From an uncultured Bacteroidales bacterium (lineage in GTDB: Bacteria > Bacteroidota > Bacteroidia > Bacteroidales > UBA932), in assembly GCA_900318445.1 (NCBI GenBank), contig ONKO01000014.1, positions 1 through 64,000 on the forward strand: a stretch of 64,000 bases of DNA, in the 5' to 3' direction. This document shows, piece by piece, positions 26,146-34,072 of this stretch. Numbering within the stretch: position 1 is the first letter of the stretch; each line of letters opens with the position of its first letter. The translations under genes were made by a program, and so were the position numbers. Under the pieces are notes generated by a model. The model searched no databases and was not told the DNA's origin. It saw only the letters and a program-made list of their open reading frames with translations.

Positions 26146-26526
26146 CTACTCGCCGATAAAGGATTGATAGGCGGCGGCGTCCATGAGGGCGTCTACCTCA
26201 GAAGGATTGGACATTTCCACCTTGATGATCCAGGCGGCGTAGGCATCCTCGTTCACTTTCTCGGGGGTGTCTTCCAGCTCACCGTTCACGGCTACTACCA
26301 CGCCCGAAACCGGGCTGAAGAGGTCGGAGGCGGCCTTTACGCTCTCGAGGGCGCCGAATTCCTCACCGGCCACCACATCATCACCTTCTGCGGGGAGATC
26401 CACGTAGGTGATGTCACCCATTTCCTTCTGGGCAAAATCGGATACGCCGATATAGGCCACATTGCCTTCTACCTTTACCCATTCGTGCGACTCGGAATAC
26501 TTGAGTCCTTCCAAAATCTTAGACAT
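26146..26526 (-). CDS. gcvH: glycine cleavage system H protein
   Basis: Lipoyl carrier of 126 residues that shuttles the aminomethyl group between P and T proteins. The lipoylated lysine is in ESVKAASD, preceded by the usual EFGAL. The start HEWVKVEGNVAYIGVSDFAQ is standard. The frame is open upstream to 26661, but that extension overlaps gcvT and has no homology; ATG 26526 is the real start. Confidence 0.96.
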   Translation of the reverse strand: MSKILEGLKYSESHEWVKVEGNVAYIGVSDFAQKEMGDITYVDLPAEGDDVVAGEEFGALESVKAASDLFSPVSGVVVAVNGELEDTPEKVNEDAYAAWIIKVEMSNPSEVDALMDAAAYQSFIGE

Positions 26527-26539
26527 AGCGTTTTGTGTT

Positions 26540-27634
26540 TTATTTTTTGTAATTGGTTTGATAAAATCTTTTCTTGACAACCTTGCCGGGGAACACCTTC
26601 TTGCGGATGTGGACCCAGAGAGGCGTATCCAGTGCGGCATAGGCCTTGTCCACGAGGGCAAAGCAGATGCTCTTGTCCAGCGAAATGGAGTGGTACCCGG
26701 TGGTGACGACGCCTACCTCGGTGCCGTCTTCGAGCTCCACGGGATAGCCGGCGCGGGGGATGGCGTTGTCTTCAATCTCGATGCCCACGAGCTTACGGGC
26801 CAGGTTTCCGGCCTTCTGCTCCAGGAGGGCCTCCTTGCCGATGAAATCTTTCTCGAACTTGCAGAACATGGAAAGTCCTGCCATCACGGGACTGATCTCC
26901 GGGCTTAGCTCGTCTCCGTACAGCGGCAGTCCGGCCTCGAAGCGGAGCGTGTCGCGGCAGCCCAGGCCGCAGGGCTCTACGCCGGCCTTGAGAAGGACAT
27001 CCCACAGTTCCACGGTGTTTTCCAGCGTGGTATAGAGTTCAAAGCCGTCCTCTCCGGTGTAACCGGTGCGGCTCAGGATAAGGCGCTGCCCTTTGTACTC
27101 CACGTCGCAGAACGTGTAGAAGGAGAGGGCCTGGGCCTCTTTGTAGCCCAGTACCTCTACCATGATTTTCTCGGCCTCGGGGCCCTGGACGGCAATCTGG
27201 CCCCAGCGGGGAGATGCGTCTTCCACTTTGCAGGCAAAGCCGGTCGCCTGCTCCTGAATCCAGGCAAAGTCTTTGTCGATGTTGGCGGCGTTCACCACCA
27301 GGAGGAAGTGGTCCGGCTCAAACTCGCGGTATACGAGGAGGTCGTCCACCGTACCGCCGTCCGGATAGCACATCATGCCGTAGAGCACCTTGCCGGGCTC
27401 AAAGCCGCGGATCTCATTGGTAAAGATGTGGTTGATGAAAGACTCGGCCTCGGGGCCTTCCACAAAGATTTCGCCCATATGGGATACGTCGAACATACCC
27501 ACGTGCTGGCGTACGGCCAGGTGCTCCTGGGTAATGCTGCTGTACTGGATGGGCATAATGAAGCCTGCAAAGGGGCTCATCTTGGCCTGCAGTGCTACAT
27601 GCGCGTCATAAAGACATGTTTTTTTCTCTGACAT
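26540..27634 (-). CDS. gcvT: glycine cleavage system T protein (aminomethyltransferase)
   Basis: Protein of 364 residues that transfers the methylene group to tetrahydrofolate and releases ammonia. FDVSHMGEI near the N-terminus, the folate-site region around residues 100-115, and LSRTGYTGEDGFELY are characteristic. It lies 13 bases upstream of gcvH and 17 bases downstream of the arginase-fold gene, so all five genes are likely one transcript. No glycine riboswitch is apparent ahead of it. Confidence 0.95.
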   Translation of the reverse strand: MSEKKTCLYDAHVALQAKMSPFAGFIMPIQYSSITQEHLAVRQHVGMFDVSHMGEIFVEGPEAESFINHIFTNEIRGFEPGKVLYGMMCYPDGGTVDDLLVYREFEPDHFLLVVNAANIDKDFAWIQEQATGFACKVEDASPRWGQIAVQGPEAEKIMVEVLGYKEAQALSFYTFCDVEYKGQRLILSRTGYTGEDGFELYTTLENTVELWDVLLKAGVEPCGLGCRDTLRFEAGLPLYGDELSPEISPVMAGLSMFCKFEKDFIGKEALLEQKAGNLARKLVGIEIEDNAIPRAGYPVELEDGTEVGVVTTGYHSISLDKSICFALVDKAYAALDTPLWVHIRKKVFPGKVVKKRFYQTNYKK

Positions 27635-27651
27635 AGGAAGTGTTATGTGTT

Positions 27652-28347
27652 TTATTTTAAGTGTTTCTTTAAATACGCGTATAGTTCCCGGCTGGTTTCC
27701 CCGTTAATGCGGAGGTCTTCCGGCGAAGCGCCTTTCTCCACGGAAAGTGCCCCGCATACATCTACCGCCACCACCTGCACCACGCCGCTGAGCAGTTTTC
27801 CCAGCATGCGCATCACATCCTCCAGCGAATGCTCTCCCTGGCTCCAGTCCGTGCGGGCCCATTCCCGGCCCATCACATCCCTGTCCAGCGAGACATAGAC
27901 CCTTTCTCCGCGCCGCTCCTCCAGCCATCCCTCAGGGATGTCATCCGGACAGTCTTCCGGGCCGATGGTAAGGACGTCCCTCAGAAGCGGACAGGACTCC
28001 CGGAGGGTCTTCACCCAGCCTCCGCAGCTGAGCACTCCGCCAAACGCCGGCTCCTGGTTGTCGGGATGGTGGTCCATGAGGACCAGGTGAAAGGGCTCCT
28101 TTTCCTCTCCGGCCATGAGGCAGCTCATGTAGTGGTAGTCTCCACTGTCTGTCCAGCGCAGCCGGGGGAGCGGCTCCGGAAGATGGGCCAGGATTTTCTC
28201 CTGGGATTCCGGGTCGCAGTAGCAGCACACACCTTCCCATTCCTTCCAGTCCCGATACTCCACGGAGGCTCCGCTGGCCCTTAGCCAGGGCAGGAATCCT
28301 TCGGCCTCTGCGGTACCGGAAAAGTCTGTTACCAGGATGTCTTTCAT
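27652..28347 (-). CDS. arginase-fold hydrolase family protein
   Basis: Protein of 231 residues, shorter than ureohydrolases (about 300). Likely metal-site motifs are MDHHPDNQ (in place of DAHxD) and SLDRDV (in place of SxDxDxxDP), with an early acidic segment RWTDSGDYHYMS. This points to the arginase/deacetylase fold but not to a known enzyme; the substrate is unknown. It is the first gene of the glycine cleavage transcription unit, which may hint at amino-acid or amine metabolism, but that is inference. The -7 box TACCTTTG ends four bases before its ATG. Confidence 0.65.
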   Translation of the reverse strand: MKDILVTDFSGTAEAEGFLPWLRASGASVEYRDWKEWEGVCCYCDPESQEKILAHLPEPLPRLRWTDSGDYHYMSCLMAGEEKEPFHLVLMDHHPDNQEPAFGGVLSCGGWVKTLRESCPLLRDVLTIGPEDCPDDIPEGWLEERRGERVYVSLDRDVMGREWARTDWSQGEHSLEDVMRMLGKLLSGVVQVVAVDVCGALSVEKGASPEDLRINGETSRELYAYLKKHLK

Positions 28348-28351
28348 CTTT

Positions 28352-28359
28352 CAAAGGTA
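28352..28359 (-). promoter_or_regulatory. -7 box for the arginase-fold/glycine cleavage operon
   Basis: Reads TACCTTTG on the minus strand and ends four bases before the start codon, which predicts a leaderless or nearly leaderless mRNA. The next 200 bp (28360-28559) are AT-rich with no gene. Confidence 0.6.
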
Positions 28360-28559
28360 GTCATTTTTGGCATACTATACAACAGTATATGCTTCTTTAC
28401 GCTTTTTTACACGGTTCTTTAGAAGAAGTTTGTAATATGTTGTATATTCGTTTCTGAAACATTAGAGTTATCGCGTATAACATTTTTGTTATTATCAAGT
28501 CTCGATAATCAATATGCGTCCTGCCCCTCCCTTATAATATATGTTTAGGAGAATTTTCT

Positions 28560-28567
28560 TACCTTTG
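28560..28567 (+). promoter_or_regulatory. -7 box for the RCK/RyR-like membrane protein gene
   Basis: Reads TACCTTTG, 26 bases before the ATG at 28594. Confidence 0.6.
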
Positions 28568-28593
28568 TATTATTTAGTTTAGACCGTACAAAG

Positions 28594-30681
28594 ATGCACA
28601 GTGTACCCACCCCCGACTTCCCCGTGTCCACGCCGTTAATGATTGCATGGGCCTTCCTTCTTCTGGCCGCCACGGCAGGCTTTATCCTGTCGCTCATCCA
28701 CCTGAACCGGAAGGGGCACCGCTGGGCCATCGTCGCCATCTTCGGGCTGCTCCTTGTGGCCGGAACCGCCATGCACGTCGTCCTTCTGGCCGACTCTTCC
28801 CATACGGTTACAGAAGGCAACTGGATCCAGCTCGTGATGGTTTCCCTGGTGGCTGCCCTCGAGATGTTCATCGGCCATACCGTGGTGTTCGACGACATCA
28901 TTGCGGCGGTCATCTTCCACGAGCCCGGCTTCATGGTGGCCTACCTCACCATCTTCGTACTCGTCATCGCTTTCACCCTGAGCATGGTGCTCCTCATCAT
29001 GCCGCGCCGCCTCCGGGACCGTACCTGGCTCATCAGCCACGCCAGGATGGCAGCCCGCAGCAAGCGCAAGAACCATATTTTCCTGGGTCTTGACAGCCAT
29101 TCCAAGGCGTTTGCCCGTTCTATCCTGACGGAATGGGAGGCTGCCGGGGCCAAAGACCGCCAGGGAGACCTCATCTTCATCGAGTTCCCCCACGATGAGC
29201 AGCATCACTCCGAGCTTTCCATCGGTGAGCTCATTTCCAATATCTTTGGCCACCAGCGGGAGCTCTCGCTGGAAAACCAGCTGGGCAGCAGCCGCTTCGT
29301 CCTTCTGAAGGGCCGCATGCCCGAGTCGGGCGGCAGTGCGCAGTCCCTGAGCGAAGCCATCGGCCTGGCTAAGCTGGCTCCCTGGTTCAACAGCCCCGAC
29401 ACCAACATCTACCTGCTTTCTCCCGACGAGGAAGACAACGTCCTGCTCCTGAAGTACCTCGCGACAGACGCCAGCGTCAAGGCCAAAATCCTGTGCTACA
29501 GCTACCGGGTCAACAGCTACACGTCCCTCCTTGCCTCCATGGGAGACCGCGTCCGCGTGCTCAACCTGCCGGAAATGTCGTTCAACGAGCTCCGGCAAAA
29601 CCAGCCGCAGCTGCATCCCATCCACTTTGCGAACATCGCCCGTAATGCCAAGGGAGAATCGCTGGGCTATATTGAGAAACCCAGTACGTCCCTTCTCATC
29701 GGCTTTGGAGAAGCCGGCCAGGAGGCTCTTCGCTATCTCTATGAATTTGGCTCGTTCATCGACAAGGACATGCAGCCTGTCAACAATACATTCAAGGTGT
29801 TCGACCCTCAGATTGAGTCGCTCAAGGGAGAATTCCTGAACCGGACGCCCGCCCTTCGCTACAACGCCAACATCGAGTGGCTTACGGCATCCATCGGCTC
29901 GTCGCAGTTCTGGTTGGACTTTGCCATGTCGCTGCCGTCACTCACCTACGTGGTGGTCACGGTGGACAAGGGCCCGCGCAACGTGGAAATCGCCGTTCAG
30001 CTGCTGCAGGAGGCCGCCCGCTACGGGAAAGACCTCTCGCGCATGTGCATCCTCGTGAGGGCCACCCAGGCCGATGCCGAAATGATCAAGCTCATCGACT
30101 TCTACAACGGGAGCTACTGCCCTGCCGGCATCCGGGTCATCCACCCCTTCGGCCTGCCCGAGAGGATCTGGAACCTGGATATCGCTACGGGCAAAAGCCT
30201 CAAGCAGCGCGCCCTGGCCTGCATGCCGGTTCCTGCCGGAAAAGATGCCCAGGCGGTGTGGGAAGAGCGCAGCCGCAGCATCCGCGGCCGCAGTGGAAAC
30301 GAGCTCCTGAACCGCCAGGAACTGCTCCGCAAGCAGGCCGGCGATATCGGCCGGGGTCTCTTCGCCCCCACCCTGGTCACCCTGTGCCCGGAAAGTCTCC
30401 GGGACGCAGCCAACCTCATTCCTGACGAACTGGATCCCCAGAATCCCGTGCACTTCACCGGCACCAAGGCACAGTATAAGGTAATGGAATACCTGGCTGC
30501 CGGCGAACACCTGCACTGGATGACCGCCCTGGAAGCCGCCGGTTACATTGATGGGGCCGGCGAGCAGGACGAGCTCAACAAAAAGATCAAGAACCTGGTT
30601 CCTTACAGCCTCATTCCCGACGAAGAAGCCAAGCACCTGTGCTGGCTGGCTCTCAAGCGGGCGCTTCTTAGCATGAAATAG
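28594..30681 (+). CDS. four-helix membrane protein with two RCK-like domains and a RyR-like C-terminus
   Basis: Protein of 695 residues. Four hydrophobic helices lie near residues 16-37, 45-66, 79-100 and 113-136. Two cytoplasmic alpha/beta regions follow (about 155-325 and 355-500). The second has LLIGFGEAGQEAL, a Rossmann-type nucleotide-binding turn as in TrkA-N/RCK domains. The last 75 residues end in KKIKNLVPYSLIPDEEAKHLCW, which resembles the second half of the RyR domain (LVPYxxLPxEE). No selectivity filter such as TVGYG is visible, so a classical potassium channel is doubtful. It is a single gene with its own promoter, followed by a 107-bp element. I read it as a ligand-gated membrane protein of unknown role. 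Confidence 0.6.
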   Translation: MHSVPTPDFPVSTPLMIAWAFLLLAATAGFILSLIHLNRKGHRWAIVAIFGLLLVAGTAMHVVLLADSSHTVTEGNWIQLVMVSLVAALEMFIGHTVVFDDIIAAVIFHEPGFMVAYLTIFVLVIAFTLSMVLLIMPRRLRDRTWLISHARMAARSKRKNHIFLGLDSHSKAFARSILTEWEAAGAKDRQGDLIFIEFPHDEQHHSELSIGELISNIFGHQRELSLENQLGSSRFVLLKGRMPESGGSAQSLSEAIGLAKLAPWFNSPDTNIYLLSPDEEDNVLLLKYLATDASVKAKILCYSYRVNSYTSLLASMGDRVRVLNLPEMSFNELRQNQPQLHPIHFANIARNAKGESLGYIEKPSTSLLIGFGEAGQEALRYLYEFGSFIDKDMQPVNNTFKVFDPQIESLKGEFLNRTPALRYNANIEWLTASIGSSQFWLDFAMSLPSLTYVVVTVDKGPRNVEIAVQLLQEAARYGKDLSRMCILVRATQADAEMIKLIDFYNGSYCPAGIRVIHPFGLPERIWNLDIATGKSLKQRALACMPVPAGKDAQAVWEERSRSIRGRSGNELLNRQELLRKQAGDIGRGLFAPTLVTLCPESLRDAANLIPDELDPQNPVHFTGTKAQYKVMEYLAAGEHLHWMTALEAAGYIDGAGEQDELNKKIKNLVPYSLIPDEEAKHLCWLALKRALLSMK

Positions 30682-30721
30682 CGTTCCGGATTGCGTGGCG
30701 CCTTATCCACGGCTCGCAGGC

Positions 30722-30828
30722 GTGGCGCTTAAGTCATTAATAATTAGTAAGTTAGCACAACTGACGGGTTGTGTTTGAATACCCGTCAGTTGTGCTAATC
30801 GATTGGCAGTCAATGAGATAAGTGCCAC
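30722..30828. repeat. 107-bp palindromic intergenic element, copy 2
   Basis: Outer arms GTGGCGCTTA (30722-30731) and TAAGTGCCAC (30819-30828), one mismatch that still allows G-U pairing. The central 47-nt hairpin (30752-30798) has a perfect 18-bp stem, an 11-nt loop and the core AACTGACGGGT. Same length and spacing as copies 1 and 3. A partial extra arm GTGGCGCCTTA lies just upstream, near 30694. Confidence 0.85.
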
Positions 30829-30887
30829 ACTATTTTCTGCCGATTACTCCTGCGGCCAAAGCCCCTGACTTTTCGTCGTGAAATCGA

Positions 30888-30958
30888 GCAAAAACGGCAA
30901 AAATGCCAAGTTTCGCGGCCGGGCTCGGGTAAAACTTGGCAAAAACGGCAAAAATGCC
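30888..30958. repeat. 20-bp direct repeat flanking a short hairpin
   Basis: GCAAAAACGGCAAAAATGCC occurs at 30888-30907 and 30939-30958. Between them GCCAAGTTT (30905-30913) and AAACTTGGC (30932-30940) form a 9-bp inverted repeat. The second copy ends 29 bp before the -7 box of the SEC-C gene, so the pair may be an operator. A shorter relative (CCAAAAACGGCA) lies upstream of the zinc-ribbon gene near 15960. Confidence 0.75.
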
Positions 30959-30986
30959 GTGTTTTGGGCGGTTAAAGAAAAACTCG

Positions 30987-30994
30987 TATCTTTG
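30987..30994 (+). promoter_or_regulatory. -7 box for the SEC-C protein gene
   Basis: Reads TATCTTTG and ends seven bases before the ATG at 31002. Confidence 0.6.
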
Positions 30995-31001
30995 CAGTTC
31001 C

Positions 31002-32249
31002 ATGAAAGAACGTACGCTGCATACTATATTGGACGGCTTTGGAAAACCGGAGCTGGAGGACCTTGCGACGCTGCTGGGACGGGATGTGAACCCGAAGACC
31101 CGGAAGTCGCAGCTGGTGGAGGAGATGGACGACTACCTTAAGGCCGAGCCGCGCCGGTGGATGTCACATCTGCTGGAGAGGGATGTACGGCTCCTCAAGA
31201 ACCTGGTGCATGCCGGGCCCGAGAAGATCCAGTACATGGATTTTGCCGATTACCCGTCCCTGCTGGAAGTGACCGGCATTGTGGAGAGCGACGACTCCGA
31301 CGAAAACTACCACAAGGTCTGGATCAGCCGTGAGGTGTACGACATTGTGTCGGCGGATATTGACAAGGTCATCCGGAGCGGAGAGAAAAGCGGCCAGTAT
31401 GAGCTGGAACGCGTATGCCTCGGGTATCTCAACCTTTACGGCATCCTGCCCACGGAGCGTTTCCTGGACGTAGTGATGGAGTGGTACGAGCAGACGCAGG
31501 AGAGCCCGGACTATGACCGTCTGTCCCGGATGCTGGCCCAGAGCCCGCTGGTGAAGATGTACCGCTACAACGACCGCTGGGGAGATTACGTGTGCAGTCC
31601 CTGCGTGGAGAATATCGACGAAATCTTTTCCAGAAGGGAAGAACTCAAGCAGCGTGGCTTTGAGAAATTCACGGCCGCGCAGGCGCGGGAAGCCGGTTCC
31701 GGAGCCCCGTACTTTACCGTGGGCATGAAAACCCAGGCCGGCATGCAGCTGGAGCAGATGTACCGCCGTGTGGGCTACGAAGGCTTCGAGCTGGTAAAGG
31801 CCCAGCACGACACCTGGGTAGAAGCCCAGTACACCGAAGGCATCAACGACGCCCTCTTCCAGCCGCTCATCGACAGCCCCCTCTATCCGGAACTGGACGA
31901 CGACAGCTGGCTGGCCTGCTGCGAAATTGTGGCCCAGTACGCCGACAGCATCCCCAAGTGGGTGCTCTGCGGACGCACGGCGGCCGATACCGGTCTTCTC
32001 AAGGCCGATTGGAGCATCTGGAAAACCCGTATGCGGGAAGAGAAAAAGGCCGCCGAGGCGGCATCGGCCAGCGAAGATTATCCGCACTGGACCATGCCCG
32101 AGCCCACCATCACCGACGGCTTTGCCACCGACCTCAATTCCGACTTCCTGCCTATGGGATTCGCCATCCCGCACGTGGCGCCCAACGATCCCTGCCCCTG
32201 CGGCAGCGGTCTCCGCTACTGCCGGTGCCACGGTAAATACCTGTCCTGA
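31002..32249 (+). CDS. SEC-C motif protein
   Basis: Protein of 415 residues. It ends with a SEC-C zinc motif, PCPCGSGLRYCRCHG, as found at the end of SecA and in many uncharacterised proteins. The N-terminal 45 residues (LEDLATLLGRDVNPKTRKSQ) resemble the short helix-loop-helix of SAP or Rho-N domains, which bind nucleic acid; this is a weak resemblance. The middle is helical with no recognised domain. It begins a three-gene operon with trmO and a small exported protein, joined by 1- and 4-base overlaps. Function unknown; a link to RNA or translation is possible from the neighbours. Confidence 0.68.
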   Translation: MKERTLHTILDGFGKPELEDLATLLGRDVNPKTRKSQLVEEMDDYLKAEPRRWMSHLLERDVRLLKNLVHAGPEKIQYMDFADYPSLLEVTGIVESDDSDENYHKVWISREVYDIVSADIDKVIRSGEKSGQYELERVCLGYLNLYGILPTERFLDVVMEWYEQTQESPDYDRLSRMLAQSPLVKMYRYNDRWGDYVCSPCVENIDEIFSRREELKQRGFEKFTAAQAREAGSGAPYFTVGMKTQAGMQLEQMYRRVGYEGFELVKAQHDTWVEAQYTEGINDALFQPLIDSPLYPELDDDSWLACCEIVAQYADSIPKWVLCGRTAADTGLLKADWSIWKTRMREEKKAAEAASASEDYPHWTMPEPTITDGFATDLNSDFLPMGFAIPHVAPNDPCPCGSGLRYCRCHGKYLS

Positions 32250-32908
32250 TGGAGATTACCCCTGTCGCTTACTACCACGGCCCCTTCGGCGAGAAGTTCG
32301 GCATTCCCCGCCAGAGCTCCCTTGCCGGGGTGGAAGGCCGCATTGTCTTTACAGAAGCCTACTCCGTGCGGGAAGCCCTTCGCGGCCTCGAAGGCTTTGA
32401 AAGGCTTTGGCTCATCTGGGGCTTCAGCGCCAACAGACCGGCAAAAGGGGAGTGGCAGCCCACCGTGCGCCCGCCCCGTCTTGGCGGTAACGCCGCCATG
32501 GGCGTCTGGGCCACCCGTTCTCCCTTCAGGCCCAATCCGCTGGGCCTCTCCTGCGTGGAACTGGTGAAAGTGGACGGCCTGGAACTGGTGGTCAAGGGAG
32601 CCGATCTCATGGATGGCACCCCCATCTACGACATCAAGCCCTACATCCCCTATGCCGATGCCTACCCGGAGGCCCGCTCGGGCTTCGTAAGCGGCGCACC
32701 CGAGGCCCGGCTGCAGGTGGTGATCCCCGAAGAACTGCCGCTGACCCAGGCCCAGAGAGAGGCGCTCACCGAGGTCCTGTCCCTGGATCCCCGCCCCGCC
32801 TACCAGGACACGCCCGGCCGGGAATATGGCATGATTTTCGATAAAAGGAACATCCGGTTCTCCGTAGAGGACGGAGTTGTAACGGTACTAAAAGCAGACA
32901 AGATATGA
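32249..32908 (+). CDS. trmO: tRNA (N6-threonylcarbamoyladenosine-37-N6) methyltransferase TrmO
   Basis: Protein of 219 residues of the TsaA/TrmO family, which methylates t6A37 in threonine tRNAs with S-adenosylmethionine. The eight-stranded beta-barrel domain covers about residues 1-140, with the signatures FGIPRQS, ATRSPFRPNPLGLS and YDIKPYIPYAD. The small C-terminal domain (about 155-210) includes DPRPAYQ, also typical. The ATG shares one base with the stop of the SEC-C gene, and the stop overlaps the next gene by four bases. Confidence 0.93.
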   Translation: MEITPVAYYHGPFGEKFGIPRQSSLAGVEGRIVFTEAYSVREALRGLEGFERLWLIWGFSANRPAKGEWQPTVRPPRLGGNAAMGVWATRSPFRPNPLGLSCVELVKVDGLELVVKGADLMDGTPIYDIKPYIPYADAYPEARSGFVSGAPEARLQVVIPEELPLTQAQREALTEVLSLDPRPAYQDTPGREYGMIFDKRNIRFSVEDGVVTVLKADKI

Positions 32909-33312
32909 AAAAATGGATTTTGATGGCGGCCCTGGGGCTTTTCCTTCCCCTTGCGGGCCAGGCGCAGGACAACCAGCTGGACAAGAAGAACCTGGTAATC
33001 AAAGAGTGGAATACAGACCCCCGTGGCGGCCATAAGGTGCTGGACCACGTAACCACCTACAGCCCCTCGGGCCAGAAAATAGAGGAGATCGAGTACGACA
33101 GCGCCGGCCAAAAGTGGCGCAAGCGCTTCGAGCGGGATGCCGCCGGCAAAGTGACCACCGAATACGTCTACGACAACCGCAACCGCCTCCAGACCTACAA
33201 GAAATTCGAATACAACGAGTTTGGCCGCAAGAAGGTGCAGTACACCTACAATCCCAAGGGAAAACTCCTTGGAATCAAGAACTACGAATACATAGCCGAG
33301 AAAACCCGCTAA
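32905..33312 (+). CDS. small exported protein with YD/MORN-like repeats
   Basis: Protein of 135 residues with a signal peptide (MKKWILMAALGLFLPLAGQA). The mature part is a run of short strands such as YDSAGQKWRKRFERD, YVYDNRNRLQTYKKFEY and YTYNPKGKLLGIKNY, which resemble YD or MORN-type beta repeats. No enzyme motif. Last gene of the SEC-C/trmO operon; its stop overlaps the convergent AraC gene by four bases. Periplasmic or surface location; function unknown. Confidence 0.62.
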   Translation: MKKWILMAALGLFLPLAGQAQDNQLDKKNLVIKEWNTDPRGGHKVLDHVTTYSPSGQKIEEIEYDSAGQKWRKRFERDAAGKVTTEYVYDNRNRLQTYKKFEYNEFGRKKVQYTYNPKGKLLGIKNYEYIAEKTR

Positions 33313-34067
33313 AGGCTGTTCCGGTACTCCGAGGGAGTGATTCCCATCTTCTTCTTGAAGAAACGTGAAAAGTAAGACTGGTCCACAAGGCCGGTCTTTT
33401 CTGCTATCTCGGCGATGGAGAGGGAACGGTTGCGCAGCAGCTGCTTGGCCATGTTCAGGCGTGCAATTTCAATCCAGTCGATGGCCGTGCGGTGCGTATG
33501 ATTCTTGACGGTCTTGTTAAGGTAATTTGGTGTAACCTTAAGAATACCAGCATAATCGGATACATTGAGCGGGGCCTTTCCGCGCTCGAACACCAGCTGC
33601 AGGAACTTCTCCGGAATGACAGCCACATGGCCTCCGCTGCGAAGCTGTCCCAGCACAAGGTCGATGCCGCTCTGCAGGAAAGCCTTGTCTTTGTCTGCGC
33701 AGGCAGTGACCATGCGATTGAAAAGTGCCCCCATGAAGACGGCGTCGTCGAACCAGAAGCTCTGGAGCAGCGGCTTGTCCATGCGAAGCGCAGAGTGCGT
33801 GGCGTCTTTCAGTGCATCCAGGGTGAATCGGCCGTCAAATCCCGTGCAATCCTTGAAATGCCGGATGAGGATGCTGCGGTTCTCGGGAACGAGCAGCAGC
33901 TGGCCGGGGCCGATAAGGATGTTGTGGCCGTCCACCTCTACCAGGATTTCTCCTTCCATGAGATAGGTGAATGTGTAGAAGGGAAAGCAATACGGTGCGC
34001 TCGTGGAAAGAGGGTCGGCTCCTCCTTCATTGCTGATGGCATGAACGTAAATTCCTGTATTTCTCAT
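33309..34067 (-). CDS. AraC family transcriptional regulator
   Basis: Protein of 252 residues: an N-terminal cupin-like sensing domain (about 25-100, with GEILVEVDGHNILIGPGQLLLVP) and a C-terminal pair of helix-turn-helix motifs (about 155-252, with SIAEIAEKTGLVDQSYFSRFFKK as the second). Ligand unknown. It starts five bases after the stop of the DUF5686 gene on the same strand, so the two are probably one transcript. Ends by overlapping the convergent small gene by four bases. Confidence 0.88.
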   Translation of the reverse strand: MRNTGIYVHAISNEGGADPLSTSAPYCFPFYTFTYLMEGEILVEVDGHNILIGPGQLLLVPENRSILIRHFKDCTGFDGRFTLDALKDATHSALRMDKPLLQSFWFDDAVFMGALFNRMVTACADKDKAFLQSGIDLVLGQLRSGGHVAVIPEKFLQLVFERGKAPLNVSDYAGILKVTPNYLNKTVKNHTHRTAIDWIEIARLNMAKQLLRNRSLSIAEIAEKTGLVDQSYFSRFFKKKMGITPSEYRNSL

Positions 34068-34072
34068 AGGCT

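Noticed and set aside
26540-27651. Glycine riboswitch ahead of the glycine cleavage genes
   Set aside because: The gap upstream of gcvT is only 17 bp and the operon leader at 28348-28352 is only a few bases, so there is no room for an aptamer.
28594-30681. Classical potassium channel or TrkA protein
   Set aside because: There is no TVGYG-like filter and TrkA lacks the four helices; only the RCK-like fold is supported.
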